Source: CAVVJA01 sp963801715
Lineage (GTDB): Bacteria; Actinomycetota; Actinomycetes; Mycobacteriales; Jatrophihabitantaceae
Length of the DNA stretch: 64,000 bases
Assembly: GCA_963801715.1 (NCBI GenBank)
Contig: CAWDGB010000012.1
Location: 1 to 64,000 of the forward strand
Direction: 5' to 3'
Within the stretch, counting starts at the first letter, position 1, and each line of letters opens with the position of its first letter. Shown piece after piece: positions 1 to 10,273 of the stretch. Made by a program: the position numbers and the translations under genes. The notes under the pieces were generated by a model that saw nothing but the letters and a program-made list of their open reading frames with translations, searched no databases and was not told the DNA's origin.

Positions 1-707
1 TGGCGACCACGACGATGTTGTTGCTGCTGGTATCCCCCTGCTCGAAGGCGCACGTCACCAGCACGATGCGGTTTCTCACCGTGCTGTCGGAGGCCCAGGC
101 CGGCAGCGCGCTCGCCGCCTTGGGCGATAACCCCGCCCGTTCGATCTGATACGTCAGCACGCCCGTCGAAAGCATGACCCGTACGACATCACCGACTCGC
201 GCGTCCTTGAGCCGGGTGAACGGGCACTGGTGGTAGTGGCAGGCGTGGCCGTAGACGTACGCTGTGCCCGTGCTCTGCGCGGACGGGTAGGCAGACTGCC
301 GCACCCATACTGCGGTGTTCCACTCCTCGGGCGTGTCGTGTGGCGGATCGACCGGTTGGTTGCTCGCGACGCTGATCGAGTCGACATTGGCTAAGATCGG
401 CCCGGAACTCGTGGTGACGGCGAGGCGGAACGAAGTGCCTTGGGCCGGTAGCTCAATTTCCGGACCGAGCTGCACTCGCGACGCCGACGCCGACGGCGAG
501 ACCCCGGACCGAACGGAACTCGCTCCGGGGGTGCTGGCCGGGTGGGCGGAACGCGGTGTCGCCGACGCTGACGAAGCACCGGACGACGGCGGCAACAGTT
601 CCAGCTCGCGGTCGCCAGCGACTCTGTTCGGGAAGGGCGATGGACGCCGCTAGGACAACTGCGGCGCCCATCACGCCTGCGAAGACAACCTTACGTATGG
701 CTACCAC
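1..707 (-). CDS. sortase, class F-like, paralogue A (partial at window edge, one frameshift)
   Basis: Membrane-anchored transpeptidase-like protein predicted to attach the neighbouring Ser/Pro-rich surface protein to the cell envelope. It has an N-terminal hydrophobic segment, a Ser/Pro/Ala-rich linker, then a sortase fold with the His motif GHACHYHQCPF and the Cys motif VLVTCAFEQGD. The catalytic domain (about 1-450) reads without indels; one frameshift lies near 620 in the linker. The C-terminus runs off the window. It is homologous to the copy at 18039-18768 but differs by many synonymous and some amino-acid changes, so it is not a noisy read of the same locus. It probably starts at a GTG overlapping the 3' end of the substrate gene. 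The Arg expected about 12 residues after the Cys is Ser here. Confidence 0.75.
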
Positions 708-1632
708 GACGTCGCAGAACGCTACTAGCCAATGCCGCGGCAAAGCCGAGTAGCCCGACCCCGGACCCCAACATGATCGGCCTCATCGGGAAGCCACCGG
801 GGGGCGGGTTGTCGCCGGTCTGGCCAGGTCCTGGTACGAACGGCGACGTGCTCGTGACGAGGGCCGCCGAACTGGACGACGACGCACTACTCGACGCCGA
901 AGTTTCCGGAGCCGACGAGCTGCTCGGTGGCGCTGAGGAGCTGGTTTCCGGAGCCGACGAGCTGCTCGGTGGCGCTGAGGAGCTGGTTTCCGGAGCCGAC
1001 GAGCTGCTGGGTGCGCTGAGGAGCTGGTTTCCGGAGCCGACGAGCTGCTCGGTGGCGCTGAGGAGCTGGTTTCCGGAGCCGACGAGCTGCTCGGTGGAAC
1101 CGAGGAGCTGCTCGGCGTGCCGCACGGGCCATGGCTCAGGTTGAACTCGCCATCCCACTCGGCATAGATAGTGGCAGTCGCGTCCAGCACCGTGCTGTCG
1201 AGATTGAGGCTGGTCGCATAGTGCGCCGTCTTTCCGGTGAAATCGGTCCGGTCCACCTTGGCCTGTTCGCCGGTTCGCCCAGGTGACTTGGATGTACGCC
1301 GGGGCAACGCTCTCGTTGTCGATCTGGGTAATTACGAAGTGCCATTCGTTCGGGTGCTCGGCATCGCACGTCGGATCGACGAGCGACGACTGCTTCACCG
1401 AAATTTCCTGCGTGGCCGCAGCCGGGGCCGCTACGTCCTGCGCAGCAACCTGGCCGCTCGCCGGACCCGCAGCACCGAGAAGCACGAGTATGAAGCCGGC
1501 CAGGCCGAGCACCCCAGCGACGACCAGCCGGTCGACCCCGCGATGCTTACGAACCAGGTGCGCTCGATGCCGACCCCGAAAGGTCGGATCGATGCCGTGT
1601 TCGGACATGTGCGCGGCACTCCCATCTGGCAT
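691..1632 (-). CDS. Ser/Pro-rich cell-surface protein, sortase substrate, paralogue A (frameshifted)
   Basis: Predicted exported protein. It has a basic N-terminus with a transmembrane or signal helix, an extracellular domain of about 120 residues (ending near SHGPCGTP), a Ser-Ala-Pro-Glu-Thr repeat stalk, and a C-terminal sorting-like end made of PGQTGDN, a proline stretch, a hydrophobic helix and RRR. Frameshifts near 1010 and 1280 break the frame; joining frames restores continuity with the homologue at 17104-18055. The last bases overlap the start of the sortase gene, which implies translational coupling. There is no LPXTG; PGQTG is the only comparable motif and is conserved in both paralogues. 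The role as a sortase substrate is inferred from architecture and coupling. Confidence 0.65.
   Translation of the reverse strand: MPDGSAAHMSEHGIDPTFRGRHRAHLVRKHRGVDRLVVAGVLGLAGFILVLLGAAGPASGQVAAQDVAAPAAATQEISVKQSSLVDPTCDAEHPNEWHFVITQIDNESVAPAYIQVTWANRRTGQGGPDRFHRKDGALCDQPQSRQHGAGRDCHYLCRVGWRVQPEPWPVRHAEQLLGSTEQLVGSGNQLLSATEQLVGSGNQLLSAPSSSSAPETSSSAPPSSSSAPETSSSAPPSSSSAPETSASSSASSSSSAALVTSTSPFVPGPGQTGDNPPPGGFPMRPIMLGSGVGLLGFAAALASSVLRRRGSHT
908..1110 (-). repeat. 42-bp tandem repeat coding for the Ser/Pro stalk
   Basis: Four to five tandem copies of a 42-bp unit, one of them shortened, encode a 14-residue Ser/Ala/Pro/Glu/Thr block. The stalk length of this surface protein probably varies by slippage. 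The shortened copy near 1010 also shifts the frame, which could be real slippage or a consensus error. Confidence 0.8.
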
Positions 1633-1697
1633 CACGGATCGCCCTGCGGCTGATCTCCGACCTGAATCCCCTACGACATAAGCGCCGATTTCTCCTA

Positions 1698-2316
1698 TGC
1701 TCCAACAGCTTCATAGCTGGCAGTATCTCGTCGAGTCGACCACGCTCAGATAGTGACGTTTCTCCAACTCCTCGGCCTTATTGGTCACGGTGTGCTCCCG
1801 GAGGCCATGCCATCCCCGTGGTTTACGCAATGCGCGATGCTCACATCCCGAAGTGGGTGGAACTCGCCCTGGAACAGCTCCACACCGCGGCCCAGTTGCT
1901 GTCGTCTGTGACGAGCACAACCGCGCGGTGAAACTCCTCCAGCACAGCCAGCATCGGCCGGATCCACGGGATTGCATCGGCGACGATCCGGTCGCGGGCG
2001 CGTCGCGGGAAGCCTGGACTTCCTCGAGAAAGCTCTGTCCCGAGCAGGAAAGACCGCGACGGCGGGTGGTTGCCGAGCGTTCCTTCGTACACAGCTCCTC
2101 GATGCGCTCGAGGTCCGTTCGTACCGACAGCCGCGCGTCATGGCTGAGCGTGTGATCCTCGCCGATGGCGGACCTGCTCGAGCAGACTCCTCACGTGCGT
2201 CTTGATCCGGCTGCGCTCCCACATCGACTGGCACGGTCACATACATCGAGATCACCGGAAACTCGCCGGTCTCGACGTCACGGATCCGCCTGGATGGTCG
2301 CCGCGGTAATCATCAT
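1698..2316 (-). pseudogene. baeRF-like protein, truncated and frameshifted left copy
   Basis: Corresponds to the first half of the gene at 15780-16929, with several indels. The 3' half is absent. After the stretch encoding the PSYEL region the sequence jumps directly to the leader of surface-protein gene A, losing roughly 650 bp relative to the right arm. This junction, near 1698, is where near-identity to the right arm changes to diverged homology. Confidence 0.7.
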
Positions 2317-2590
2317 GCTCGCGCCTGTTCCTCACCGGCCGGACGTCCACCGGCCCGCCACCACACTGCATATTTCTTGGTGCAAGCCGAGGCTCACTTT
2401 TCCCGGCATTCCTGGTCAGGGCATCCCATTGTGACCCGCGCCCGTAGGAACCGTCGGCCACGCACGCCACCCATCCGCCTTGCGTGATAGCCCACCCGGT
2501 GCAGATGATGAACCGCCTGCCGTTGAAGACGAGATCCGGGTGGGCAAGGGCCGCCAGGAGCAACCATCGACACCAGCGAGGAACGCGCAG

Positions 2591-3923
2591 ATGACGACAC
2601 CGACGTCGACGCAACCAGCCGACCCCCTCGGCGCTGCTCCGAACCCGGGGCTACCTGGCGCTGCTGGTGCTCGCGGCGATCCTCGGCGTGCCGATTGCGG
2701 CCGCCGCCTACGCCTTCATATGTCGATGTCATCCAGGAGGAACTCTTTACCCCGCGCCGCGCGCTCGGGTTCGACGGTGAGCCGCTGTGTGGCCGCTGCT
2801 CCCCCTTGCCCTCGCCGGGTGCTGGTCTCGCGCTCGCGATCTGCTCAACCGCCAGGGAAGGGCGGCCATTCACCGGCGCGAGATTCAAGCCTCGAGGAGC
2901 CATTACCCGGGAGCATCTTCCTTGCCGCTCTGGCCACCCTGCTCCGCTGGGCGCCGTGCTCGGCCCGGACTGATCGCCCTAGGCGGCGGACGGCCGTCCT
3001 GGCCTGGCCTTGCACTTCTCCAAGCGGGACATGCCGGCCAGGACACTGTCGGCTCGGCCGGAAGCTTCGCCGCGATCGCCACGCTGTTCGGCTCGCCGCT
3101 GCCGCAGCCTTCCTGCTGATGGAGGCGGCCGGGTCTGGGCGGAGCCATGCTCGATATCGTCCGCTGCCCGGCCTACTGGCAGCCGGGATTGGCGCACGAT
3201 CTTTGTCGGGCGACCGGGGTTCGGCGACTTCTCGCTCGCGATACCCAACCTGCCGCCGTACTCGCACCCAGACCTGGCCGAGTTCGGTGGGCGCTCGGCG
3301 CCGAGCGCGATACTCATTTGGGGGACGGTCATACACCGTCGCGTTGGTGCGGCTGCACGTCGACCTTGTCCCGCCCACCCCGGTAGCCGGGGCTGGCGGT
3401 CGCAGGGCTCGCGATCGCGTACGCGGCTGCCACCGGGAAGGACGATCGGGAGGTGTTTCTCGCTTCTTGCAGTCAGCCCTCCCAACCTTGGTCGACCAGG
3501 CCAGCAGTTACTCCTGCTTCGGCCGGCTGCCGACGCGGCTCGCGGGCTGGGGCTCGCCTATAGACCGTGTCGCTGAGCAGCTTCCGCGGCGGCCCGGTCT
3601 TTCCGGCCATGTTCCTCGGCGCGGCGGGCGGTGTCGCCATGTCCCACCTGCCTATACGGTGCCCGCGGTAGCCATGGGCATCGGCGCGATGAGCGTGACC
3701 ATGCTCCGGCTTCCGCTCACGTCAGTGCTGCTGGCCACTCTGCTGCTGGGGTCCGACGGACTGGCCGCTGACACCGCTGGTGATCGTGGCGGTCGTCGTG
3801 GCCTACGTGGTTGCCGCGCGAATTGCCGCGACAAAACTCCGGCGGCCGAGTCCGCGCCGGCGCCCTCCGCCCCGGGAAAACGCGCCACGCGGACGCCGCG
3901 CGGCGAGTGGCACCGTACGGTGA
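2591..3923 (+). pseudogene. ClC-family anion transporter, noisy left copy
   Basis: Mirror copy of the gene at 14111-15502. The start (MTTPTSTQPADPL) and the stop are recognisable, but several indels and patches of scrambled bases prevent a continuous frame. See the right-arm entry for function. Confidence 0.8.
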
Positions 3924-3970
3924 CCGCAGAGGCGTCTTCCGGATTCGCCCGGATCTTCTGAGGTTTTCGG

Positions 3971-5047
3971 TCAACTCCCCGGGCGCGCCAGCGGAGGGCC
4001 AGGCGGTGAGACCGCGGTCTGGCTGAGCAGCCGGCTCCGGCTTTGCGCAGCCCCGCTGGCTGCGGGCGGCCGAAAGTCGGTGACGCTGACCAGCAGGTCC
4101 AGCCTGGTAGACGATTACCAGCGGCAGGAACACGATCACGACCACGGTCATAGCCTTGAGCGAGTACGCCCCGGACGCCGTGTTCGTGCACGGTGAGGTT
4201 GTAGGCGGAGTTGGTGCTGGAGACCATCACATTCGGGGTACAGATCTACGAAGATCGCGCCGATCCACGCCGCGATGGTAATCGTGGTGGCGACGAAGGC
4301 GAACCCGTCGCGGTGCTCGTAGACGCGGGTGCAACGACGGCGAGTACCGCCGACAGTTCGATCACATTGAGGAAGAAGGTGTCGCTGGCGGTCACGTGGG
4401 TCCAGATGATGAAGGCGATGACCGCCGCGCCGGTGAACGGCGCCACCCGGCGCGCCAGAACCCCGGACCGTTCGTACAGTTCGCCGGTGTCTTCAAAGCA
4501 GAGGAACGTCGCACCGTGCAGCAGGCAGATGAAGACCAGGGTGATGCCGGTGAACAGGGCGTAGGGCTGCAGCAGGTCCCAGAACGAGCCGGTGTAATCC
4601 TGGCTGGAATTTATCGGCAATCCATGGAGCAGATCGCCGAGGGCCACGCCAATCAGCAGCGGGGCCAGCAAGCTACCGACGGTGAGAAGAACGTCCAGGT
4701 GCGCCGCCAGCGGCGGGAGTCCCGCTTGCCGCGGAATTCGAAGGCCACAATACCAGACCATCAACGCGGCGAGCAGCGCCACCATTGCCAGGTACATGCC
4801 GGAAAACATCGTGGCGTACCAGCCGGGAAACGCCGCGAACATGGCGGCCCCGGCCGCGACCAGCCAGACCTCGATCCGGCCCTGCTCCCACAGCGGCCCG
4901 ATGGTGTCGATCCACCGCCCGGCGGCTGGGCTCGTCGGTGCCGACCGCCTGGTGCAGCATGCCAACGCCGAAGTCGAACCCCTCGAGGACGAAGGAACCG
5001 ATCCACAAGATCGCGATGACGATGAACCAGAACGGGACGAGATTCAT
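3971..5047 (-). pseudogene. cydB: cydB, noisy left copy
   Basis: Mirror copy of 12973-14064, broken into several frames by small indels. Start and stop positions are conserved and so is the position next to the cydA copy. Probably not a second functional gene. Confidence 0.8.
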
Positions 5048-5057
5048 CTTGAGACCT

Positions 5058-6382
5058 CAGTACTGACGGCTGGTATTGGTGTGTCATGACCCGGCGGGAG
5101 CTGTTTGTGCGAGTATCGCAGCATCAAGATCAGGCTCCGTGCCCAGCGCACCGTACAGCAAGATGAATCCCACCAGGCTGATCCACAGCCACGTGGTGCT
5201 CAGACTCTTCGGCCATATCCCATCCTTCGTCAGCATGATCCCCTGTACTATCCACGGTGCCCTTCAGTCAGCAACCAGCCCGCCGTGTTTATCAAGAACG
5301 GCAGCACCGCGCCCCAAACTGCTACCCCACAGAAATACTCGGGATGTGGCGAGTTTCTTCCGCCGGACGGCCACAGCCCCCACAGCCCTATCAGACTAGG
5401 ACCGCCAGGTAGGCCATCACCCGCATCGCCCAGTATCGGACGAACACGTTCGCACGTAATAGCCGGGCCGATCTGCTGGCTGTACTGGCGCTGACGGTTT
5501 AGCCCGACTACCTGGCCGTTCGAGTCGTGGCGCAGCAGCGACAGCAGGTGCGGAATCGCGATGATCTCGGTCGGGGTCTGGTTGTTGTCATCCACCCGGA
5601 AATACGAGACCAGTATGGCTGGGGCAGGTGTCGACCGCCTCCGCGGCGGCGATCTTCATCGGTGGTACTTCGCCTCGATCACCCCGAGCTCGTCGCCCAC
5701 CAACATGGTGGAAGGATCGCTGGCACCAGGGCACGATGATCGCGAGCCGTGCCGCCCGGGGTAACACGTCACGGAAGTCGCCGCCGCGCTGCTGCTGCCA
5801 GGTGGCGACCGCCAGCATGACAACGGCTGTCCATGATGCGACAGGTACCTTGGCGTATCCCCATATGAACACCTGGTTGGTGAACAGGGCCCAGATGTCG
5901 TTCAGCGGCAGGTTTGCCGTTGACCATGGCGTAGCCCACCGGATGCTGCATCCCAGGAGTTGGCCGCCAGGATGAGCAGCGCCGACAGCGCGCCGCCAAA
6001 AGCGACCGCCCAGATCGTCGCCAGGTGCGCGGCGACAGCTTGTCCCAGCCGAAAAGCCAGAGCCCCAGGAAAACCGACTCAAGGAAGACGCCCGAGCCCC
6101 TCGATCGCCAGCGGTGCTCCGAATACATTGCCGACGAGCCGGGAGTACGCCCCCTCCGAACTCGAATTCCTGCACGAGGCCGGTCACCACGCTCCATCCG
6201 AAACGTCTATCACTAGCAACGTGCCGAGTACGAATGGTCTAGCCGAGGACTCGTCCTGCTTGCTGCGGTACCACGTCGTCTGCAGCAACGCGGTCAGGAA
6301 GGCCAATGCATGGTAATCGGACGAAGAAGAAATGATTGATCGAGGTGAACGCGAACTGAATCCGCGCTAGATCCTCATTCAA
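5058..6382 (-). pseudogene. cydA: cydA, noisy left copy
   Basis: Mirror copy of 11582-12963 with many indels and substitutions. The TTG start and its GGAGGG ribosome binding site are still readable next to 6382. Confidence 0.8.
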
Positions 6383-6398
6383 GGTTTACCCTCCGGGC

Positions 6399-7666
6399 AG
6401 TCGATCTCCTTCGGTCTGCACGGAGATCCTGCCGAGGCCGGTTGTGCGCTGAACCCGGCCCTATCCGGCATCGCCTTGGCCCGGTCCTCCCCGGTCGATA
6501 GCAATGCGAGATGGATCGATCCCACGCGAGGGAGGCGGTTTTCCCCTTCATCGTTCGCCCGCGCGGCCGACTACGCGCACCGCGGCCGATGGTCGCCATC
6601 GTGCCCTTGTCGAAGTACTTGCAGACGCTTGGTTTTCTTGCCTTCGACGAGCCTGGCGATGTTCTCGCCCGCGTGATGTCCGGACTCGAGCGCGACCGAT
6701 CCGAGCTGGAGGCAGGATCGTGTCTGTCTTGGTGTCAGTGATCCAGGCGATATCCCCTACCGCCGAACACTTCCGGGTGGCCCGCAATGCTGAGATCCGG
6801 CCCCACGGGGATCCGGTTCCCCCGCTGCAACTCCAGGCCGAGCAACCGGACGACGGGGTTCGCCTGCAACCCCGCGCCCCACACGAGCGTATGGCTGGGA
6901 TCACCCGTCTGGACTTCAACGTCACCTGGGGCGACCGACTCGACAACTTCGCCGACCTGCACCAACATTCCCGTCCCGCGAGCGCTTTCTTCGCGTACGC
7001 GCGAGGGCTCGGCTTGAACATGGTGAAGTCTGGGCCGGCCTCGACCAGCAGGATCTCGGCCTTCTCCTGGGGAATGTCCGGGTAGTCCTTCACGAAGAGA
7101 GCTCGGTAGTAGTCGGCGATGGCGGCGCCAGCGCTCTCCACCCCGGTCGGCCCGCCGACGATCACGGACATTCAGCGCGCCGTCCTCGATCAGGGACGGA
7201 TCCTTATCTCGCAGCCTCCCAGCGCTCGAGCAACGGCTCCTTGAGACGTACCGCGTCCGCGAGCGTGTAGCGGGAAGGCGTGCTCGGCGGCGCCCACAAC
7301 ACCGAAATAGTTCACCTCAGCGCCGAGCGCCAGCACCAGGTAGTCATAAGTCAGCGGCGCCATCTCAGCGAACCGGCATCCAGATCCACCGACGTCACGT
7401 CAGTCGTACTGGATACGGGCGTTCGGCTGGTCGTCGAACAGGTCACGAAGCGGATGCCCTGACAGTGATCGGCGAGAGCAGGTCGGTGGCGACCTGGTAC
7501 AGGAGCGGCTGGAACGTGTGATAGTTGTGGCCGTCGACGAGCACCACGTCGACATCCGCCTTGCGCAGCTTGCGCGGCGCCGATCCCGGCGAACCCTCCC
7601 CCGAGGATCAGCACGCGAGGACGTGATTCTGATTTCGGGCCGCTGTCTGCATCGGGTCGCGCTCAT
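6399..7666 (-). pseudogene. NDH-2, noisy left copy
   Basis: Mirror copy of 10274-11563. Near 7485-7505 it keeps the in-frame codons for LYQVAT that the right arm has lost, while other positions are broken and the stop codon is altered. The mutual complementarity argues that both arms descend from one intact gene through sequencing noise. Confidence 0.8.
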
Positions 7667-7959
7667 TGAAGTCCCCTGAAAATTTCGGGCGGGAATGAGC
7701 GCTCGCCCACCTTTGATGTCGAGACCGCTGAAGCTGGCCGCATCACCCGGGCCAATTTATACCGCCTGTGAAATTCCCTTCCGCCGGGTGAATGCGGCCC
7801 GTTAACTCGCGGATGGGACGTTTGTGCGTCACATTATCGACAGGTCAGGCTGCAAGGCCGTCTCACGCTGGCGCAGTTACCACAGAGTTTGCCCTTAACA
7901 CAACCTCCAGGCGGGATGACGTCATTCGGCGATGGTTCGCGGGTACAAGACAAACTCGA

Positions 7960-8198
7960 GCGCTCCTCCGGTCATGGCCTGGCCAGCCGGCAGCGCTGCG
8001 CTGCCTCGGTCCGGGTGAGCGCGGCATGGGGATCGGCTCCCGCGAGGCTGGCCTTCTTCGCGTCGAACGCCCGCGTCCACAGCCCGGCCGCCCTGGCCGC
8101 GCCGATCTCGTGATCGGTGCAGGATTGCCCGGACGCTTCCTGGTAGGCGGTCAGGAAGTTTTCCGTCTGGGCAATGGAGGTGACCTCACCGGGCGTGC
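7960..8198 (-). pseudogene. phosphotransferase C-terminal remnant, left copy
   Basis: Mirror of 9731-9975. It encodes the same WAAGLWTRAFDAKKA-type segment in reverse orientation, with indels. No start codon or kinase core is present. Confidence 0.5.
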
Positions 8199-8200
8199 GA

Positions 8201-8427
8201 TTAGTCGGACGGCATCAAGACCCAAAGAATTGGGTAGATCACAAGTTGGCTGCCCGGGATGATCATGAGTAGCAGAATGAACAGCAGCCGAGCGGGCCAC
8301 GGGTCGATGCCGAGACGCCGGCCAAGCCGGCAATCACCCCTCCGAGTACGCGGCCCTCTCTCGGACGGGTAAGTCCCTGACGCCGGAATGTGTCGTGGAT
8401 CTGGACTCCATAGTCGTCTTCCTCCAT
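8201..8427 (-). pseudogene. PspC-domain protein, noisy left copy
   Basis: Mirror of 9505-9728. The N-terminal stretch MEEDDYGVQIHDTFRR is intact here although it is broken in the right arm, and the hydrophobic C-terminus ending VLMPSD is readable. One frameshift lies in the middle. Confidence 0.75.
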
Positions 8428-8651
8428 CGGCAAGTTGATACGACCAGCATCCGACTCCAACCTCACCACCGCATCGGAATCCGACCCGCCTCCACCGGCT
8501 TTGCCGCACCAGCTCAGGTCACCGGCGGCCGTTCGCGTGCAGACATGTGCTCGATCCGTCGCTCGACGCAGCGGTTGCCTCTGCCGTCCAGCTCCACATA
8601 TGACCCAATGCTCAGCTGGAGACGATGTCGCAAGCCACAGAGGGGATCAGG

Positions 8652-8955
8652 ATGCCCGACACTCACGCTGACCTGCCCGAAATGCGCGGCGTCGATGCGC
8701 AGCCTCGAACGCAATGGCGTGACGATCGAACAGTGTGTCCAATGCGGCGGAGTGTTCCTCGATCGTGGCGAACTCGACCACCTGATCGACGCCGAAACGA
8801 CCCACTACCGGTCGCGATCGGCCTCGTCACGACCCGACTACGTAGGCCGCTCACCACGGCAGTGGCGGGTGGGGCAGCAGCCAAAACGCGGCGGATTCCT
8901 CAGCGAACTGTTCGGAATGATCGTCAGCGCGCAACGCTATGCGCGACCGCCGTGA
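8652..8955 (+). pseudogene. TFIIB-type zinc-ribbon protein, noisy left copy
   Basis: Mirror of 9000-9272 with indels after the start and in the middle. It reads on to SAQRYARPP before the stop, which may be the true C-terminus of this gene. The inverted-repeat centre lies five bases after this stop. Confidence 0.7.
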
Positions 8956-8999
8956 CTAGGCTAGTCACGGCGGTCGCGCATAGCGTTGCGCGCTGACGA

Positions 9000-9272
9000 T
9001 CATTCGAACAGTTCGCTGAGGAATCCGCCGCGTTTGCGGCTGCTGCCCCACCCGCCACTGCCGTGGTGAGCGGCCTTGTCGTAGTCGGGTCGTGACGAGG
9101 CCGATCGCGACCGGTAGTGGGTCGTTTCGGCGTCGATCAGGTGGTCGAGTTCGCCACGATCGAGGAACACTCCGCGGCATTCGACACACTGTTCGATCGT
9201 CACGCCATTGCGTTCGTAGCTGCGCATCGACGCCGCGCATTTCGGGCAGGTCAGCGTGACGGTGTCGGGCAT
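9000..9272 (-). CDS. TFIIB-type zinc-ribbon protein
   Basis: Small cytosolic protein of about 90 residues with two CxxC knuckles (LTCPKCAAS and EQCVECRGVF) followed by LDRGELDHLI, the signature of the zf-TFIIB family. The remainder is a charged, Gly-rich tail. The chosen start (MPDTVTLTC) follows an AGGGGATCAGG ribosome binding site; an upstream in-frame Met is possible. The C-terminus is uncertain because the two arms disagree by one G. The left version continues for about a dozen residues. Family function is not well defined; such proteins probably bind metal and perhaps nucleic acid. It is divergent from the PspC-like gene. Confidence 0.75.
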   Translation of the reverse strand: MPDTVTLTCPKCAASMRSYERNGVTIEQCVECRGVFLDRGELDHLIDAETTHYRSRSASSRPDYDKAAHHGSGGWGSSRKRGGFLSELFE

Positions 9273-9504
9273 CCTGATCCCCTCTGTGGCTTGCGACATC
9301 GTCTCCAGCTGAGCATTGGGTCATATGTGGAGGCTGTGACGGCAGAGGCAACCGCTACGTCGAGCGACGGATCGAGCACATGTCTGCACGCGAACGGCCG
9401 CCGGTGACCCTGAGCTGGTGCGGCAAAGTCCAGGGTGGAGGCAGGTCGTTCCCCGATGCGGTGGTGAGGTTGGAGTCGGATGCTCGTCGTATCAACTTCA
9501 TGCG

Positions 9505-9728
9505 ATGGAGGAAGACGACTATGGAGTCCATCCACGACACATTCCGGCGTCAGGGACTTACCCGTCCGAGAGAGGGCCGCGTACTCAGGGGTGATTGCCG
9601 GGCTTGGCCGGCGTCTCGGCATTCACCCGTGGCCCGCTCGGCTGCTGTTCATTCTGCTACTCATGATCATCCCGGGCAGCCAACTTGTGATCTACCCAAT
9701 TCTTTGGGTCTTGATGCCGTCCGACTAA
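9505..9728 (+). CDS. PspC-domain small membrane protein (frameshifted)
   Basis: About 75 residues. It has a conserved segment RGVIAGLGRRLGIHPWPARLLF followed by one hydrophobic helix (FILLLMIIPGSQLVIYPILWVL), which is the PspC domain layout. Members sit in the membrane and are associated with envelope-stress responses. Two small deletions (after MEEDDYGV and before GGVIAGL) shift the frame here, while the left arm preserves the first of these stretches. The residues quoted for the conserved segment are read across the break. Homology is clear and the exact sequence is not. Confidence 0.7.
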
Positions 9729-9730
9729 TC

Positions 9731-9975
9731 GCGCGCCCGGTGAGGTCGCCTCCATTGCCCAGACGGAAAACTTCCTGACCGCCTACCAGGAAGCGTCCGG
9801 GCAATCCTGCACCGATCACGAGATCGGCGCGGCCTGGGCGGCCGGGCTGTGGACGCGGGCGTTCGACGCGAAGAAGGCCAGCCTCGCGGGAGCCGATCCC
9901 CATGCCGCGCTCACCCGGACCGAGGCAGCGCAGCGCTGCCAGCTGGCCGGGCCAGACCGGAGGAGCGCTCGAGTT
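9731..9975 (+). pseudogene. aminoglycoside-phosphotransferase-family C-terminal remnant
   Basis: Only the last 75 or so residues of what resembles an APH-type phosphotransferase can be read (FLTAYQEASGQ, then WAAGLWTRAFDAKKASL). The ATP-binding core and the HxD and DxD catalytic motifs are missing, because the preceding gene ends a few bases upstream. It is either a degraded gene or a piece left by a deletion. The resemblance is to the helical tail typical of actinobacterial members and is my recognition only. Confidence 0.45.
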
Positions 9976-10273
9976 TGTCTTGTACCCGCGAACCATCGCC
10001 GAATGACGTCATCCCGCCTGGAGGTTGTGTTAAGGGCAAGCTCTGTGGTAACTGCGCCAGCGTGAGACGGCCTTGCCGGTTAGCCTGACCTGTCGATAAT
10101 GTGACGCACAAACGTCCCATCAGCGAGTTAACGGGCCGCATTCACCCGGCGGAAGGAAACGAGCAGGCGGCTGAATTCACCCGGCTGGGGTGATGCGGCC
10201 AGCTTCAGCACTCTGGACGGTGAAACGTGTGGGCGAGCGCTCGTTGCCGCCCGAATGGCTGAGGGGGACTTCA
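9976..10273. other. non-coding region upstream of NDH-2
   Basis: No supported gene. It contains two partial repeats of TTCACCCGGC and a GTTAACGGGCC stretch within 150 bp of the NDH-2 start. This is the likely promoter region of the ndh-cydAB group, but I cannot define -35 or -10 boxes with confidence. Confidence 0.4.

Larger units (their letters stand above)
1..1697 (-). repeat. outer, diverged part of the left arm of the inverted repeat
   Basis: Homologous in inverted orientation to about 17030-18768, with the same two overlapping genes in the same order. Unlike the inner arm, the differences are mainly substitutions, many at third codon positions. This segment therefore looks like a genuine paralogue or allele. 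Confidence 0.7.
1698..8959. repeat. left inner arm of giant inverted repeat (indel-rich)
   Basis: Reverse complement of roughly 8961-16405. Gene order is mirrored and long stretches are identical, but indels and short scrambled patches occur every few tens of bases and break every reading frame. At several sites this arm keeps codons the right arm has lost, for example at the NDH-2 break near 10442. The pattern fits an uncorrected fold-back long read better than a decaying gene copy. Confidence 0.85.

Noticed and set aside
908..1110. Regular 42-bp repeats resembling a CRISPR array
   Set aside because: The units are contiguous without unique spacers and encode the Ser/Pro stalk of a surface protein in frame.
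1698..8959. A second functional set of NDH-2, cydAB and ClC genes
   Set aside because: Every frame is broken by dense indels and the segment mirrors the right arm exactly in order; a fold-back artefact is more likely than real duplicate genes.
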